Source: Streptomyces sp. NBC_01716
Lineage (GTDB): Bacteria; Actinomycetota; Actinomycetes; Streptomycetales; Streptomycetaceae
NCBI RefSeq assembly: GCF_036248275.1
Contig: NZ_CP109181.1
Location: 1,116,001-1,180,000 of the forward strand
Direction of reading: 5' to 3'
DNA: 64,000 bases
The stretch's first letter is position 1, and each line of letters starts with the position of its first letter. The translations under genes were made by a program, and so were the position numbers. Below are positions 32,889-41,711 of the stretch, one piece after another. The notes beneath the pieces are model-generated. The model was given only the letters and a program-made list of their open reading frames with translations, was not told the DNA's origin and ran no database searches.

Positions 32889-33611
32889 CTAGCCGAAGTA
32901 GGCGGTGTTGAGCTCGGCCCCCTGGAGCGTGGCCGGTGTCCCGGTGGCGGCGATCCGTCCGTCGCGGAGCACGATCATCCGCTCGGCGGCTCTCGCCAGG
33001 CGATCGCTGTTCTGCTCGACGACCAGCATCGAGATGCCCTCGGCCCGGAGCGACCGCAGGGACGAGTAGATCTTCTCGACCACCACGGGTGCGAGACCCA
33101 GTGACGGCTCGTCAAGGAGCAGGAGTCTGGGCCGCTGCGTGATCGCGCGGGCCAGTGAGAGCATCTGCTGCTCTCCGCCGGACAGCAGGCCGGCGAGCTG
33201 TGTGCGCCGTTCGGCCAGAATCGGGAACAGCTCGTACACCAGGTCCTGCACTTCCGCGAGCCGGCGTCGCACGGCACGCCGGCTCAGCCGCATCGCGGAG
33301 ATCTGGAGGTTCTCCTCGACCGTGAGCGGGCGCAGTACGCGATGCCCTTCGGGGAGGATCACGATCCCCTTGCGGACGGCGGCGGCGGTCGACAACCCGT
33401 TCACGCGCTCGCCCCGGAACAGGACCTCTCCCGACCTCGGCCTGAGTCCTCCACTGAGGGCCCGCATCAGGGTCGTCTTCCCCGCGCCGTTCATCCCGAC
33501 CAGGCCGAGCAGTTCGCCCTCGTCAAGAGTGAAGGACACATCATGAAGGACGGTCCGGTGGTCGCCGTAACCGACCCTCAGATCGCGTACGTCGAGAAGC
33601 GGCGCGTTCAT
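32889..33611 (-). CDS. LIV-type ABC transporter ATPase (LivF-like)
   Basis: A 240-residue ATPase with Walker A GMNGAGKTT, signature LLSGGEQQML and Walker B LLLLDEPSLGL, and the LivF-type ending. ATG overlaps the stop of the permease-ATPase fusion gene. It supplies the second ATPase of a branched-chain-amino-acid-type importer; in catabolic islands these carry aromatic or other organic acids. No binding-protein gene adjoins. Confidence 0.9.
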   Translation of the reverse strand: MNAPLLDVRDLRVGYGDHRTVLHDVSFTLDEGELLGLVGMNGAGKTTLMRALSGGLRPRSGEVLFRGERVNGLSTAAAVRKGIVILPEGHRVLRPLTVEENLQISAMRLSRRAVRRRLAEVQDLVYELFPILAERRTQLAGLLSGGEQQMLSLARAITQRPRLLLLDEPSLGLAPVVVEKIYSSLRSLRAEGISMLVVEQNSDRLARAAERMIVLRDGRIAATGTPATLQGAELNTAYFG

Positions 33612-35527
33612 CCGGGAACCCCCAAGTAGGCTGAGATGACCTCTTGTTGCGCGAAAACCTCTTTGGGCGGGCCTTCGGCGATGACCTGGCCGTGGTCCAG
33701 GACGTAGACGCGGTCACACGCGCTGGTGATGAGAGGCAGGTTGTGGTCGACCAGGACCACACCGAGGTCGCGGGCACCGAGCGCGCGAACGGTCGCGGCG
33801 ATTTCCGCGCGTTCGAACTCGGTCAGTCCGGCACCCGGCTCGTCGAGCAGCAGGAACGCCGGGTCGAGCATCAGGTTCCGGGCGATCTCGACCAGCCGGA
33901 GCACGCCGTACGGCTGGTCTCCGGCCAGGCTCTGCGCGCGGTCGGCCAGGGCGAGGCCGGTGAGCAGTGTCATCGCCCGTTCACGGCCGGCGAGCGCTTG
34001 CCTGCGGGCGGCCGGGCTCAGCAACGACTGACGGAACCACCCGACCTTTCCGATGCCGTCTCCGGCGAGCATGACGTTCTCCAGCAGGGTCAGTTCGGGG
34101 ATCACCTTCGGGCTCTGGAATGTCCGGCCGATCCCGGACCGCACGAGATTCTGCGGTGGTACGCCGAGGATCTCGTCGTCGCCGAGGCGGACGGAGCCCG
34201 TCGCCCGGACGTCCCCGGTGATCGCGTTGAGGAGCGTGGTCTTGCCGGCACCGTTGGGGCCTATGAGCCCGATGACCTCACCGGTGGCGAAGGAGATCGA
34301 GACGTCGTCGACCGCCGTGTTGCCGCCGAAGGCGACCGACACACCGCGCACTTCGACCCGCAGGTCCCGGTGTACGGCCTTGACGGAGTCCGCGAGGTAG
34401 CGCGTCACGGTCCCGGTCGCGTCACCACCGCCGTCACCGGTGCCGCCACCGCCCGGATCCGCCGGCTCCAGGGCGTCGGCGGTCCCCGCCGGGTCCGGTC
34501 CCCTTCGCCGGACGATCCACTTCATGAGGCTGTCCAGCCAGCCGGCGATACCTCCGCTGGCGATGACGACGAGCACCAGAATGCCCACGCCGTAGACCAG
34601 GTCCTGCGCTTGGCTGGTGGCCAGCGAGAGCTCGTCCATCACCAGGATGGCGACGACACCGAAGACAGGACCGAGGAAGTAGCCGCCGCCACCGAGGATC
34701 GCGGCGAGCAGCAGAGCGACCAAGCGCGTGAAGCTGAAGGTATCGAGGTCGATCACCAGCTGGAAGTGCGCGAAGAGGACGCCGGCCAGCCCGGCGAGCG
34801 CACCTGAGAGCGCGAAGGCGACGAGCCGGGTCGAGTCGGGCGAGACGCCCACCGCGGCGAGGACTCGGGGTCCCTCGCGCAGCGCGGTCAGCTTGCGCCG
34901 CATCGCCGAGTGGTGGATGCGCAGGACCAACTCGTAGGTGAGCCAGGCGAAGAAGGCGGCGAGCCAGTAGTACGGCAGGAGGCCGCCGGTGAACTCGTAA
35001 CCGAAGAGCGTGGGCAGCGGAACGGCGTAGATGCCGATCGTGCCGCCGCTGAACTTCTCCCAGTTCACCATGATCTCGGCGAGGGCGAGCGCGAACGCGA
35101 GCGTCTGGATGGCGAGGAACAGTTCGTTGAGGCCCCTCGTCGGTACGGCCACCAGAACGGACAACGCGGTGGTGACCGCGACGGAGATCAACAGGGCCGG
35201 CCAGAAGGGCAGTCCGAACTGGACCTCGAGGTAGACGCTCGTGAACGCGCCGGCGCCGTAGGTGATGACGATCGAGAGGTTGAAGATGCCCGCGTAGCCG
35301 TAGACGATGTTGAACGCCGCCGTGAGGATGTAGGCGATGACCCCGGCGGACGCCAGATGGACGTAGTAGTCGTTGCCACTGGCGACCAGCCCGATGACCA
35401 CCAGTACCAGTGGCCCGGCCACGTGTTTGGCCCAGGCCGAGGTCAGTGCGCGGCGGGGTCCGCCGGCCTTCCGCGGGGCGCCGGTCACCTCGGGGCGAGC
35501 GGCCTTGTCCAATCCGATGATGCTCAT
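33608..35527 (-). CDS. LIV-type permease-ATPase fusion (LivM-LivG)
   Basis: A 639-residue fusion. Residues ~25-340 contain about nine hydrophobic segments of a LivM permease (IVYGYAGIFNLSIVITYGAG, then VGILVLVVIASGGIAGWL). A Gly/Asp/Thr-rich linker follows at ~345-375. Residues ~390-639 form a LivG ATPase with Walker A GPNGAGKTT and Walker B FLLLDEPGAGL. The ABC signature is degenerate: LAGDQPYGVLRLVEIAR replaces the usual LSYGQQR. ATG overlaps the LivH stop. Confidence 0.9.
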   Translation of the reverse strand: MSIIGLDKAARPEVTGAPRKAGGPRRALTSAWAKHVAGPLVLVVIGLVASGNDYYVHLASAGVIAYILTAAFNIVYGYAGIFNLSIVITYGAGAFTSVYLEVQFGLPFWPALLISVAVTTALSVLVAVPTRGLNELFLAIQTLAFALALAEIMVNWEKFSGGTIGIYAVPLPTLFGYEFTGGLLPYYWLAAFFAWLTYELVLRIHHSAMRRKLTALREGPRVLAAVGVSPDSTRLVAFALSGALAGLAGVLFAHFQLVIDLDTFSFTRLVALLLAAILGGGGYFLGPVFGVVAILVMDELSLATSQAQDLVYGVGILVLVVIASGGIAGWLDSLMKWIVRRRGPDPAGTADALEPADPGGGGTGDGGGDATGTVTRYLADSVKAVHRDLRVEVRGVSVAFGGNTAVDDVSISFATGEVIGLIGPNGAGKTTLLNAITGDVRATGSVRLGDDEILGVPPQNLVRSGIGRTFQSPKVIPELTLLENVMLAGDGIGKVGWFRQSLLSPAARRQALAGRERAMTLLTGLALADRAQSLAGDQPYGVLRLVEIARNLMLDPAFLLLDEPGAGLTEFERAEIAATVRALGARDLGVVLVDHNLPLITSACDRVYVLDHGQVIAEGPPKEVFAQQEVISAYLGVPG

Positions 35528-36387
35528 ACGCGCTCAGCCGTTCCGCGGAAGGTGAACAGCCCTGTCGGCCGCACGAGCAGCACCAGGGACAGGATCACGA
35601 AGAGTGAGGTCAAGTGGTAACTGGCGGCGATGTGCTGGTCGGTGAACGTCATCACGAAGCCCGCCACGACGGCACCGCCCACCGCGCCGAAGAGACTCCC
35701 GAGGCCGCCGATGACGGCGCCGACGAGAGTCAGGACGAGGAGGGTCGGCGCTACGTCGACCGAGACGCTGCCGAGAGAGGCCTGGAACATGCCCCCGATG
35801 ACCAGGCAGACGCCCGAGACGACCCAGGCGAGCAGTTCGAACCGCACCGTGCGGACGCCGTAGACCTGCGCCAGCTCATGGTCGAAGGAGACGGCGGAGA
35901 GGTTGTGCCCGATGAGCGTTCTGTCGAACAGGAACCACATCACGAGCAGGAGCAGGAGCGACAGGCCGATGACCAACAGCCGCTGCCTGGACGTTTCGTA
36001 GCCGCCGATCGAGACCGACCCGTGGATCCAGGGCTGCACGATCGAGGGCTCCCCTCCGAACCATGTCCGGGTCAGGAAGCTGAGGAGCAGGCCGAAGCCG
36101 AGCGTGGCGAGGGTGAGGCCGATGACCGGCGCCCCTTTCCGCTGCGCGGGAACGATCGCGATGGCGTAGCAGAGAGCGCCCAGAACGCCGCCGGCCATGA
36201 TCGTGAGAAGGACGCCGGCCGCGCCGCTGCCCGCTCCCCACGAGGCGCACGCCGCGCCGGCGAAGACACAGAAGTTCCCCGCGCCGAAGTTGACGACTCC
36301 GCTCACGCGGAACACCAGACTGACCGCCAGGACCAGCGGAATCAGCACCGCTGCCTGGGACAGGCCGGTCACGACCAGCGAGATCAT
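35524..36387 (-). CDS. LIV-type ABC permease (LivH-like)
   Basis: A 287-residue integral membrane protein with about eight hydrophobic segments, beginning MISLVVTGLSQAAVLIPLVL. ATG 36387 is preceded by AGGGAG seven bases upstream; longer in-frame readings would run through the promoter and operator. GGLGSLFGAVGGAVVAGF is the conserved permease loop. First gene of the transporter unit, controlled by the operator at 36430-36443. Confidence 0.9.
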   Translation of the reverse strand: MISLVVTGLSQAAVLIPLVLAVSLVFRVSGVVNFGAGNFCVFAGAACASWGAGSGAAGVLLTIMAGGVLGALCYAIAIVPAQRKGAPVIGLTLATLGFGLLLSFLTRTWFGGEPSIVQPWIHGSVSIGGYETSRQRLLVIGLSLLLLLVMWFLFDRTLIGHNLSAVSFDHELAQVYGVRTVRFELLAWVVSGVCLVIGGMFQASLGSVSVDVAPTLLVLTLVGAVIGGLGSLFGAVGGAVVAGFVMTFTDQHIAASYHLTSLFVILSLVLLVRPTGLFTFRGTAERV

Positions 36388-36429
36388 TACGCACTCCCTT
36401 GTGCTTCGGGATCGGCCGGAACCAGAATC

Positions 36430-36480
36430 TTTCACGTGGCTAACTGATGTGAGACTGAGGTCGCGCGTCACCCGTGTCAA
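36430..36480 (-). promoter_or_regulatory. Promoter and island operator copy 7 (upstream of LIV transporter)
   Basis: Minus-strand TTGACA (36480-36475) and CAGTCT (36457-36452) are 17 bp apart. The operator TTAGCCACGTGAAA (minus, 36443-36430) covers roughly the first transcribed bases. Confidence 0.55.
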
Positions 36481-36531
36481 GGGTTTGGGGGAACCTTCCG
36501 CATCGGCCGACGCCGACACTGCCAGATTTAC

Positions 36532-36545
36532 TTAGCGTGGTGTAG
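36532..36545. promoter_or_regulatory. Island operator copy 8 (upstream of VOC-CaiB operon)
   Basis: TTAGCGTGGTGTAG, 33 bp before the VOC gene. The outer TTAGC and GTGTAG parts match the motif; the centre differs. Confidence 0.45.
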
Positions 36546-36578
36546 CGTTCGTCACCCGATCACAGAGAGGGCCCTCGT

Positions 36579-37088
36579 ATGACCACCGAGCCGCTGCTTC
36601 GCCTCTACCACACCGGCATCATCGCGGACAGCCTCGACAACGCGATGGCGGCCATGGGCGATGCCCTGCGCCTCGACTGGGCGCCGCCGTTGACCTCCAC
36701 GGTGCCGCTGGAATGCCCGGACGGCATCGTCGGGCGTGAGGTCCGGTTCACCTACTCGCTCCAGGGCCCGCACTTCATCGAACTGCTGGAGCAGATCGAC
36801 CCGGCTCCCTATCTCAATGTGACGGGCGGACGGCGGGTCCACCATCTCGGCTACTACACCGACGACCTGCGCGCCGCGGCGGCGATGCTCGAAGCCAAGG
36901 GATACCGGCGCGAGTTGAACGGCGTCGACGAGGACGGCGGTATCGGCCGCGCCACCTTCCACTACAACCCCGAGTCGCCCGGCATGTGGATCGAGCTCGT
37001 CTCGCACGAGGTTGCCGAACAGATCGACGGCTGGATCGCCGACGCGGCCGCGGCCAAGAACATCCCGTACCTCTCCCCGTTCGCATGA
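36579..37088 (+). CDS. VOC-superfamily protein (glyoxalase/methylmalonyl-CoA epimerase-like)
   Basis: A 169-residue protein of two beta-alpha-beta-beta-beta modules. Candidate metal ligands are in LRLYHTGIIADS, RRVHHLGYYTDD and GMWIELVS. Such single-domain VOC proteins act as epimerases, lyases or dioxygenases, or as binding proteins. It opens a three-gene plus-strand unit with ATGA overlaps. The reaction cannot be assigned; epimerisation of a CoA thioester would fit the context. Confidence 0.7.
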   Translation: MTTEPLLRLYHTGIIADSLDNAMAAMGDALRLDWAPPLTSTVPLECPDGIVGREVRFTYSLQGPHFIELLEQIDPAPYLNVTGGRRVHHLGYYTDDLRAAAAMLEAKGYRRELNGVDEDGGIGRATFHYNPESPGMWIELVSHEVAEQIDGWIADAAAAKNIPYLSPFA

Positions 37089-38257
37089 GCGGGCCGCTGG
37101 CCGGCCTTCACGTCCTCGACCTGTCGACGTACGTCGCCGGCCCGTCGGCGACGATGACGCTCGCCCAACTCGGCGCGGACGTCGTACGGGTGGATCCCGC
37201 CGGCGGGGCGACGGACACCCGGCGGCTCCCGCGCGCCGCGGACGGCACCAGCCTGTACTGGGCCGGACTGAACAAGGGCAAGCGCTCGGTCGAGGTGGAT
37301 CTGAGGTCGGAGTCGGGACGCGATGTGGTCCGCTCGCTCCTGGCCGCCCCCGGGAGCGGCCACGGTCTGCTGGTCACCAACGCGGTCGGACAGTCGTGGC
37401 TCGACTACGAGGAACTCAGGCGGGTCAGACCCGACGTCATCGTCGCCCACGTCAGGGGCCGCCGCGACGGGCGTCCGGCCGTCGACTACACGATCAACTC
37501 GGAGGTGGGCCTGCCGTGGCTGACCGGACCGACGGACAGCTCGCTCCCGGTCAACCATGTCCTGCCGGCCTGGGACCTGCTCGCCGGCCTGCACGTCGCC
37601 CTGGCTCTGGTCGCGGCGCACTCCGAGCGCGTCGCCACAGGCCGAGGCCGGCTCGTCGAGGTCAACCTCGCGGACGTCGCCGCCGCGACCATGGCGCACC
37701 TGGGCTTCGTCGCCGACGCGGTGGTGAACGGGGCAGGACGGCTCCGCGACGGCAACTACCTCTACGGCAGCTACGGTTGCGACTTCGCGACCGGTGACGG
37801 CCGGAGGGTCATGGTGGTCGCCCTGACAGCTCGTCACTGGAACAAGCTCGTCGGGCTGACGGGGACACGTACCGTTCTGGAGAGCCTTCAGCTGACGCTC
37901 GGCGTGGACTTCGGCGAGGAAGCGGCGCGATACGAGCACCGGGACCTGATCTCGGCGATCCTCGCCCCCTGGTTCTCCGCGCACACCCACGCCGAAGCCG
38001 TCGCGGCACTCGACGCCGGCCACGTCCTGTGGGGCGACTACCGGACCGTCGGCGAGTTCGTGAACGATCCGCTCGTGAGCGCCAATGACCTCTTCCATCA
38101 GGTGGATCAGCCAGGTGTGGGGTCCTTTCCGGTTCCGGGTCCGGTCGCTCGATCAGCCGGCTGGGGGCCGGACAGGCCCGGCCCAGCGCCTCGACTCGGC
38201 GCCGACAACGACACGGTCGTCAGCGAGTGGTTGCGGACGGAGGGCCGGCAGGCATGA
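37085..38257 (+). CDS. CaiB/BaiF CoA-transferase, second copy
   Basis: A 390-residue family III CoA-transferase: LAGLHVLDLSTYVAGPSATM, QLGADVVRVDP, GLNKGKRSVEVDLRS, and Asp164 in VLPAWDLLAGLHVAL as the likely catalytic aspartate. It is divergent in sequence from the copy at 29304-30563, so the two probably serve different steps. Overlaps its neighbours by ATGA at both ends. Confidence 0.8.
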   Translation: MSGPLAGLHVLDLSTYVAGPSATMTLAQLGADVVRVDPAGGATDTRRLPRAADGTSLYWAGLNKGKRSVEVDLRSESGRDVVRSLLAAPGSGHGLLVTNAVGQSWLDYEELRRVRPDVIVAHVRGRRDGRPAVDYTINSEVGLPWLTGPTDSSLPVNHVLPAWDLLAGLHVALALVAAHSERVATGRGRLVEVNLADVAAATMAHLGFVADAVVNGAGRLRDGNYLYGSYGCDFATGDGRRVMVVALTARHWNKLVGLTGTRTVLESLQLTLGVDFGEEAARYEHRDLISAILAPWFSAHTHAEAVAALDAGHVLWGDYRTVGEFVNDPLVSANDLFHQVDQPGVGSFPVPGPVARSAGWGPDRPGPAPRLGADNDTVVSEWLRTEGRQA

Positions 38258-39033
38258 GTACGGAGCGGCTTTTCCTCACCTTCACGCACCTTCGTGACGC
38301 GACCCGGCACGCCGAGTACAACGCATGGCACCAGCTCGACCATCTGCCGGAGAACAAGCTGCTTCCCGGCGTCGCCTGGGGGGACCGCTGGGTCCGCACC
38401 CCTCGGTGCGCGGCGGCCGGTCATGTGGGTGACATCGCGTACGAGCCGGTCCAGTACGCCGTCGCCTACGGCTTCCGTTCCCCGCTGGAGCCGGCGCTGC
38501 GGGACTGGACCGAGCTCAATCAGAGAGCGCTCTGGTGGGGGCGGCGTCCCGAACTGGCCTGGACGGAGCGACGACCGGCCGGCTTCTTCCACCCGGTCAA
38601 GGAGTACGCGGCTGCCCGCGTACTCGTCGCGGCGGCGGCACTGCCGCACAGACCGCATCGCGGCATCCACCTCACGCTGTCCAGAACGGCCTCCCCCTCC
38701 GTACCCGCCGGCGCCTCCCACTTCGAGGCCCTCGACCGGGAGTTGATCCCGGCGGTACTGACGCTTCCGGGGGTCGCGGGTGCGGCGACGTACCGGTTCG
38801 CCGAGGGGGCCGGTGGACTCGGGTCGCCGGCCCCGGGCGCCGACAGGGACCTGACGGTTCGGATCCTGTATCTCGACGGCGACGTCCTGGAGACGAGCTC
38901 TCTCATCGAGAATGAGCGGCCGGACTGGATCGGGCGCTCCAGCGCGCCCGGCGACGCCGAGCACGTCCTGCTCAGCACTCCGCTGCTGTCGATCCGCCCC
39001 TGGGAGTGGGACTGGTTCGACCGCGGGGCCTGA
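38254..39033 (+). CDS. Conserved protein of unknown function, possible dimeric alpha-beta-barrel
   Basis: A 259-residue soluble protein. The N-terminal RLFLTFTHLRDATRHAEYNA and WHQLDHLPENKLLPGV resemble the EthD/dimeric alpha-beta-barrel pattern (Tyr-x-x-Trp followed by His-Leu-Pro-Glu), and a second half (residues ~120-259) may repeat the fold. EthD-like proteins accompany P450 and ring-degrading systems. ATG 38254 overlaps the CaiB stop. I do not recognise a named family with confidence. Confidence 0.5.
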   Translation: MSTERLFLTFTHLRDATRHAEYNAWHQLDHLPENKLLPGVAWGDRWVRTPRCAAAGHVGDIAYEPVQYAVAYGFRSPLEPALRDWTELNQRALWWGRRPELAWTERRPAGFFHPVKEYAAARVLVAAAALPHRPHRGIHLTLSRTASPSVPAGASHFEALDRELIPAVLTLPGVAGAATYRFAEGAGGLGSPAPGADRDLTVRILYLDGDVLETSSLIENERPDWIGRSSAPGDAEHVLLSTPLLSIRPWEWDWFDRGA

Positions 39034-39049
39034 TCCGGGAGAAGGGTCC

Positions 39050-39081
39050 TGAGCCGTGTCGTCAACGTCCCGTCCGGCTCA
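39050..39081. terminator. Weak convergent hairpin
   Basis: TGAGCCG (39050-39056) and CGGCTCA (39075-39081), loop 18 nt; the right arm overlaps the MFS stop codon. Confidence 0.25.
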
Positions 39082-40443
39082 CGACGCCCGGCTCGGTACA
39101 CAGCAGCTGACGACGACCGAGGCCGCGCACGTGGCGGAACAGGCGAGCGCGGCCCAGGTAAGCCCGGTCGTCGTCGCCTCTCCCGCCGGGCCGGCGGTCG
39201 CACCGATCAGGGCCGCGGTGACCGCACTGCCCACCGCCCCGCCGACGGCCCGCAGGAGGATGTTGACGCTCGTGGCACTGCCTGTCTCCCCCGGCTCGAC
39301 CGAATCGACGATGAGTCCGGGCAGCGTGCCGAACGTCGCCCCCGCGCCGCAGGACGTCAGGACGACCGATGCCAGCAGCAGCGACAGGCGCCCATCGACC
39401 CCGATCAGCATCAGCGGCCCGAGCGCGCCCGCGACACCCCCGGCCGCCAGCGCGATCCGCCGGCCCCACATTCTCGCCATCGCCGTCGCGGTCCTGCTGC
39501 TCAGGTAGTTGCAGATCGCGATCGGGACCATCACCACACCGATCGCGCTGAGGCTGAGCCCCACGCCGAACTGGCTGCTTCGGGGGGCGAGACCGACACG
39601 GGTGATGAGGACCGGGGTGCTGTACAGGCTCACTCCCATGAGCAGGCCGGTGAGGTGTGCCGCGAGCACATCGCGCCGGGCGAACAGCCTCAGCTCCACC
39701 AACGGATGTGCCGCGCGGAGTTCGAGCCGGACCCACAGGAGCAGGAGGACGAGGGCGACTCCCCCGAGAACCAGCACTCCGGCGCTCGACCAGCCCCACG
39801 AGTTGCCTTGGCTGATGGCCAGCAGCGCGCACACCGTGGCGGCGATCAGAACGATCGCGCCGGGCACGTCCAGTCGCGGCTTGCCGTCCACCGGCACCAC
39901 CGCCGGCAGGCCGCCGGCCACCGCGAGGGTGACGAGCAGCGCGAGCGAGGTGGCACCGCCGTAGGCCGCCCGCGGACCGAAATGCTCCGCCACGTACGTC
40001 GTGAGCGGGTACGCCGCCCCGGCGCCGAGCGCCGTCGTGATCGACAGGAGCGCGACCAGCCGCGTCATCGCCGGACCGGTGAACAGATCTCGGGCACATG
40101 CGATGGTCATCGCCACCAGGGCCACCGCGACGCCCTGGAGCGCACGTCCGGTCAGGAAGACCCCGAACCCTGTCCCGACGGCGGAGATCGCGCAGCCAAG
40201 GGTGACGAGGGCGCAGACAACGATCATCGCGGGCCTGCGCCGGCGCCCGTCCGCGAGCCGGCCGAGCAGCGGCGTCAGTGTGGCGCCGACGAGCAGGGTG
40301 ATGGTGTACGACCACTGGGATGCCTCGGTGCCGACACCGAAGGTCTGCTGGACCTGCGGTACCAGCGGCGCGCCGAGGGTGACGACCGCCGCCGAGACCA
40401 GGGCAGTGCTGACCAGGAGTGCCGACAGGGCCCGGCCGCGCAT
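39079..40443 (-). CDS. MFS transporter, DHA2-like
   Basis: About 454 residues with 12-14 hydrophobic segments. The motif A region LLGRLADGRRRRPAMIV lies between segments 2 and 3, and GRALQGVAVALVAMTIACA is the motif C-like stretch. DHA2 members export drugs or metabolites with proton antiport. ATG 40443 is favoured; a GTG at 40518 would overlap the P450 gene. It follows the P450 in the SDR-P450-MFS unit and may export a toxic intermediate or import the substrate. Confidence 0.8.
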   Translation of the reverse strand: MRGRALSALLVSTALVSAAVVTLGAPLVPQVQQTFGVGTEASQWSYTITLLVGATLTPLLGRLADGRRRRPAMIVVCALVTLGCAISAVGTGFGVFLTGRALQGVAVALVAMTIACARDLFTGPAMTRLVALLSITTALGAGAAYPLTTYVAEHFGPRAAYGGATSLALLVTLAVAGGLPAVVPVDGKPRLDVPGAIVLIAATVCALLAISQGNSWGWSSAGVLVLGGVALVLLLLWVRLELRAAHPLVELRLFARRDVLAAHLTGLLMGVSLYSTPVLITRVGLAPRSSQFGVGLSLSAIGVVMVPIAICNYLSSRTATAMARMWGRRIALAAGGVAGALGPLMLIGVDGRLSLLLASVVLTSCGAGATFGTLPGLIVDSVEPGETGSATSVNILLRAVGGAVGSAVTAALIGATAGPAGEATTTGLTWAALACSATCAASVVVSCCVPSRAS

Positions 40444-40466
40444 CCCCGGCGCCGGTACCCGATCGC

Positions 40467-41711
40467 TCAGAGGGTCACCGTCAGCCTGTCCACCGACCGC
40501 ATCTTCAAGCCTGCCCACTCGGGCTCGAACCCGTCGGCCAGACGCATGTCGGGGAACCGGTCGAGCAGCACGTTCGATGCCATCTCCAGCTCCGATTTCG
40601 CCAGCATCGCGCCCAGGCAGAAGTGCCGCCCGGAACCGAAGGCGAACGTGTCACCGGCCGCCGTGAAGGTCTTCGCGTGGTCGAGGTCACCGCGGTGGAA
40701 GTCGAAGGTGTCCGGGTCGGCGAACCGCTCCTCGTCACGGTTCGCCGATGCCATGAGCAGCATCACCAGGGAGCCGGCGGGCAGCCGCCTGCCCTGGATC
40801 TCGACATCCTGGGTAATCTTGCGGCCGTTCATCTGGGAGGGCGGGCTGATCCGGAGGGTCTCACTGATCGCGGGAATGAGCTGGGAGCGATCGTCCCGCA
40901 CCTCCTCGAACAGCTCGCGCTCCCGCAGGAGATACGCCAGCATGCTGGCCAGAGCCTTGCCCGTGGTCTCCGAACCGGCGTTGAGCAACTGCGTGACATG
41001 GGTGAGGATCTCAAGGTCCGCCAGGCGCTCGCCGTCGATCTCGGCGGTGATCAGCCCGGAGATGAGGTCGTCACCGAGGTTCGAACGACGGTCTTCGACC
41101 ACGGGGGCGAGGTACTCCCACAGTTCCCTGGTCGCCCGGCGACCGCGTTCGTCGATCTCCGGGTCGCGGGCGAGATTGCCGAGGAAGGCGACGTGACGGC
41201 TGTACCAGTCGAAGAACCGGTCGTAGTCGCTGTGCGGCAGCCCGAGCATGTCGGTGATCACATAGACCGGGAGGTAGTAGCCGAAGTCGGCCAGGAGGTC
41301 GACGGTGTCGCCCGGCCGGAAGCCACGCGTGATGTGCTCGGACGCCGACGCGACGGAGCGGTCCAGGATCGTCGCGACATTGCGCGCGATGACCGGCGCC
41401 CACTTCTGGAGGCCCTTGCCACGGAAGTACGGGGTGACCAGAGCCTTCTTGCGGCTGTGTTCCGCGCCGTCCATCTGAAGCATCGAGCGGCCGAACACGG
41501 GCTGCAGGCTGACCTCGTAGTTCTGGGTGGAGAACAGCGGGTTGCGGTAGGCGGATCCGACGTCGGCGTGCTTGCTGATCAGATAGCCCTGGTAGCCGTC
41601 GTCCCAGTGCACCGGGTCCTCGGCCCGCAGCCGGCGGTAGAAGGCGTCGGGATCGGCCGCGACCTCCGGCGAGAGGAATCCGGGTAGCGTCTGAGCTGCG
41701 GTGTTGGTCAT
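40467..41711 (-). CDS. Cytochrome P450, first copy
   Basis: A 414-residue class I bacterial P450. I-helix LNAGSETTGKAL, ExxR in SETLRISPP, heme loop FGSGRHFCLGA with Cys365 as the thiolate ligand. No membrane anchor, as expected for a soluble P450 fed by ferredoxin. ATG overlaps the SDR stop (ATGA). Electrons most likely come from the FprA and ferredoxins at 19.9-21.9 kb. Probably hydroxylates the substrate or an early intermediate. Confidence 0.9.
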   Translation of the reverse strand: MTNTAAQTLPGFLSPEVAADPDAFYRRLRAEDPVHWDDGYQGYLISKHADVGSAYRNPLFSTQNYEVSLQPVFGRSMLQMDGAEHSRKKALVTPYFRGKGLQKWAPVIARNVATILDRSVASASEHITRGFRPGDTVDLLADFGYYLPVYVITDMLGLPHSDYDRFFDWYSRHVAFLGNLARDPEIDERGRRATRELWEYLAPVVEDRRSNLGDDLISGLITAEIDGERLADLEILTHVTQLLNAGSETTGKALASMLAYLLRERELFEEVRDDRSQLIPAISETLRISPPSQMNGRKITQDVEIQGRRLPAGSLVMLLMASANRDEERFADPDTFDFHRGDLDHAKTFTAAGDTFAFGSGRHFCLGAMLAKSELEMASNVLLDRFPDMRLADGFEPEWAGLKMRSVDRLTVTL

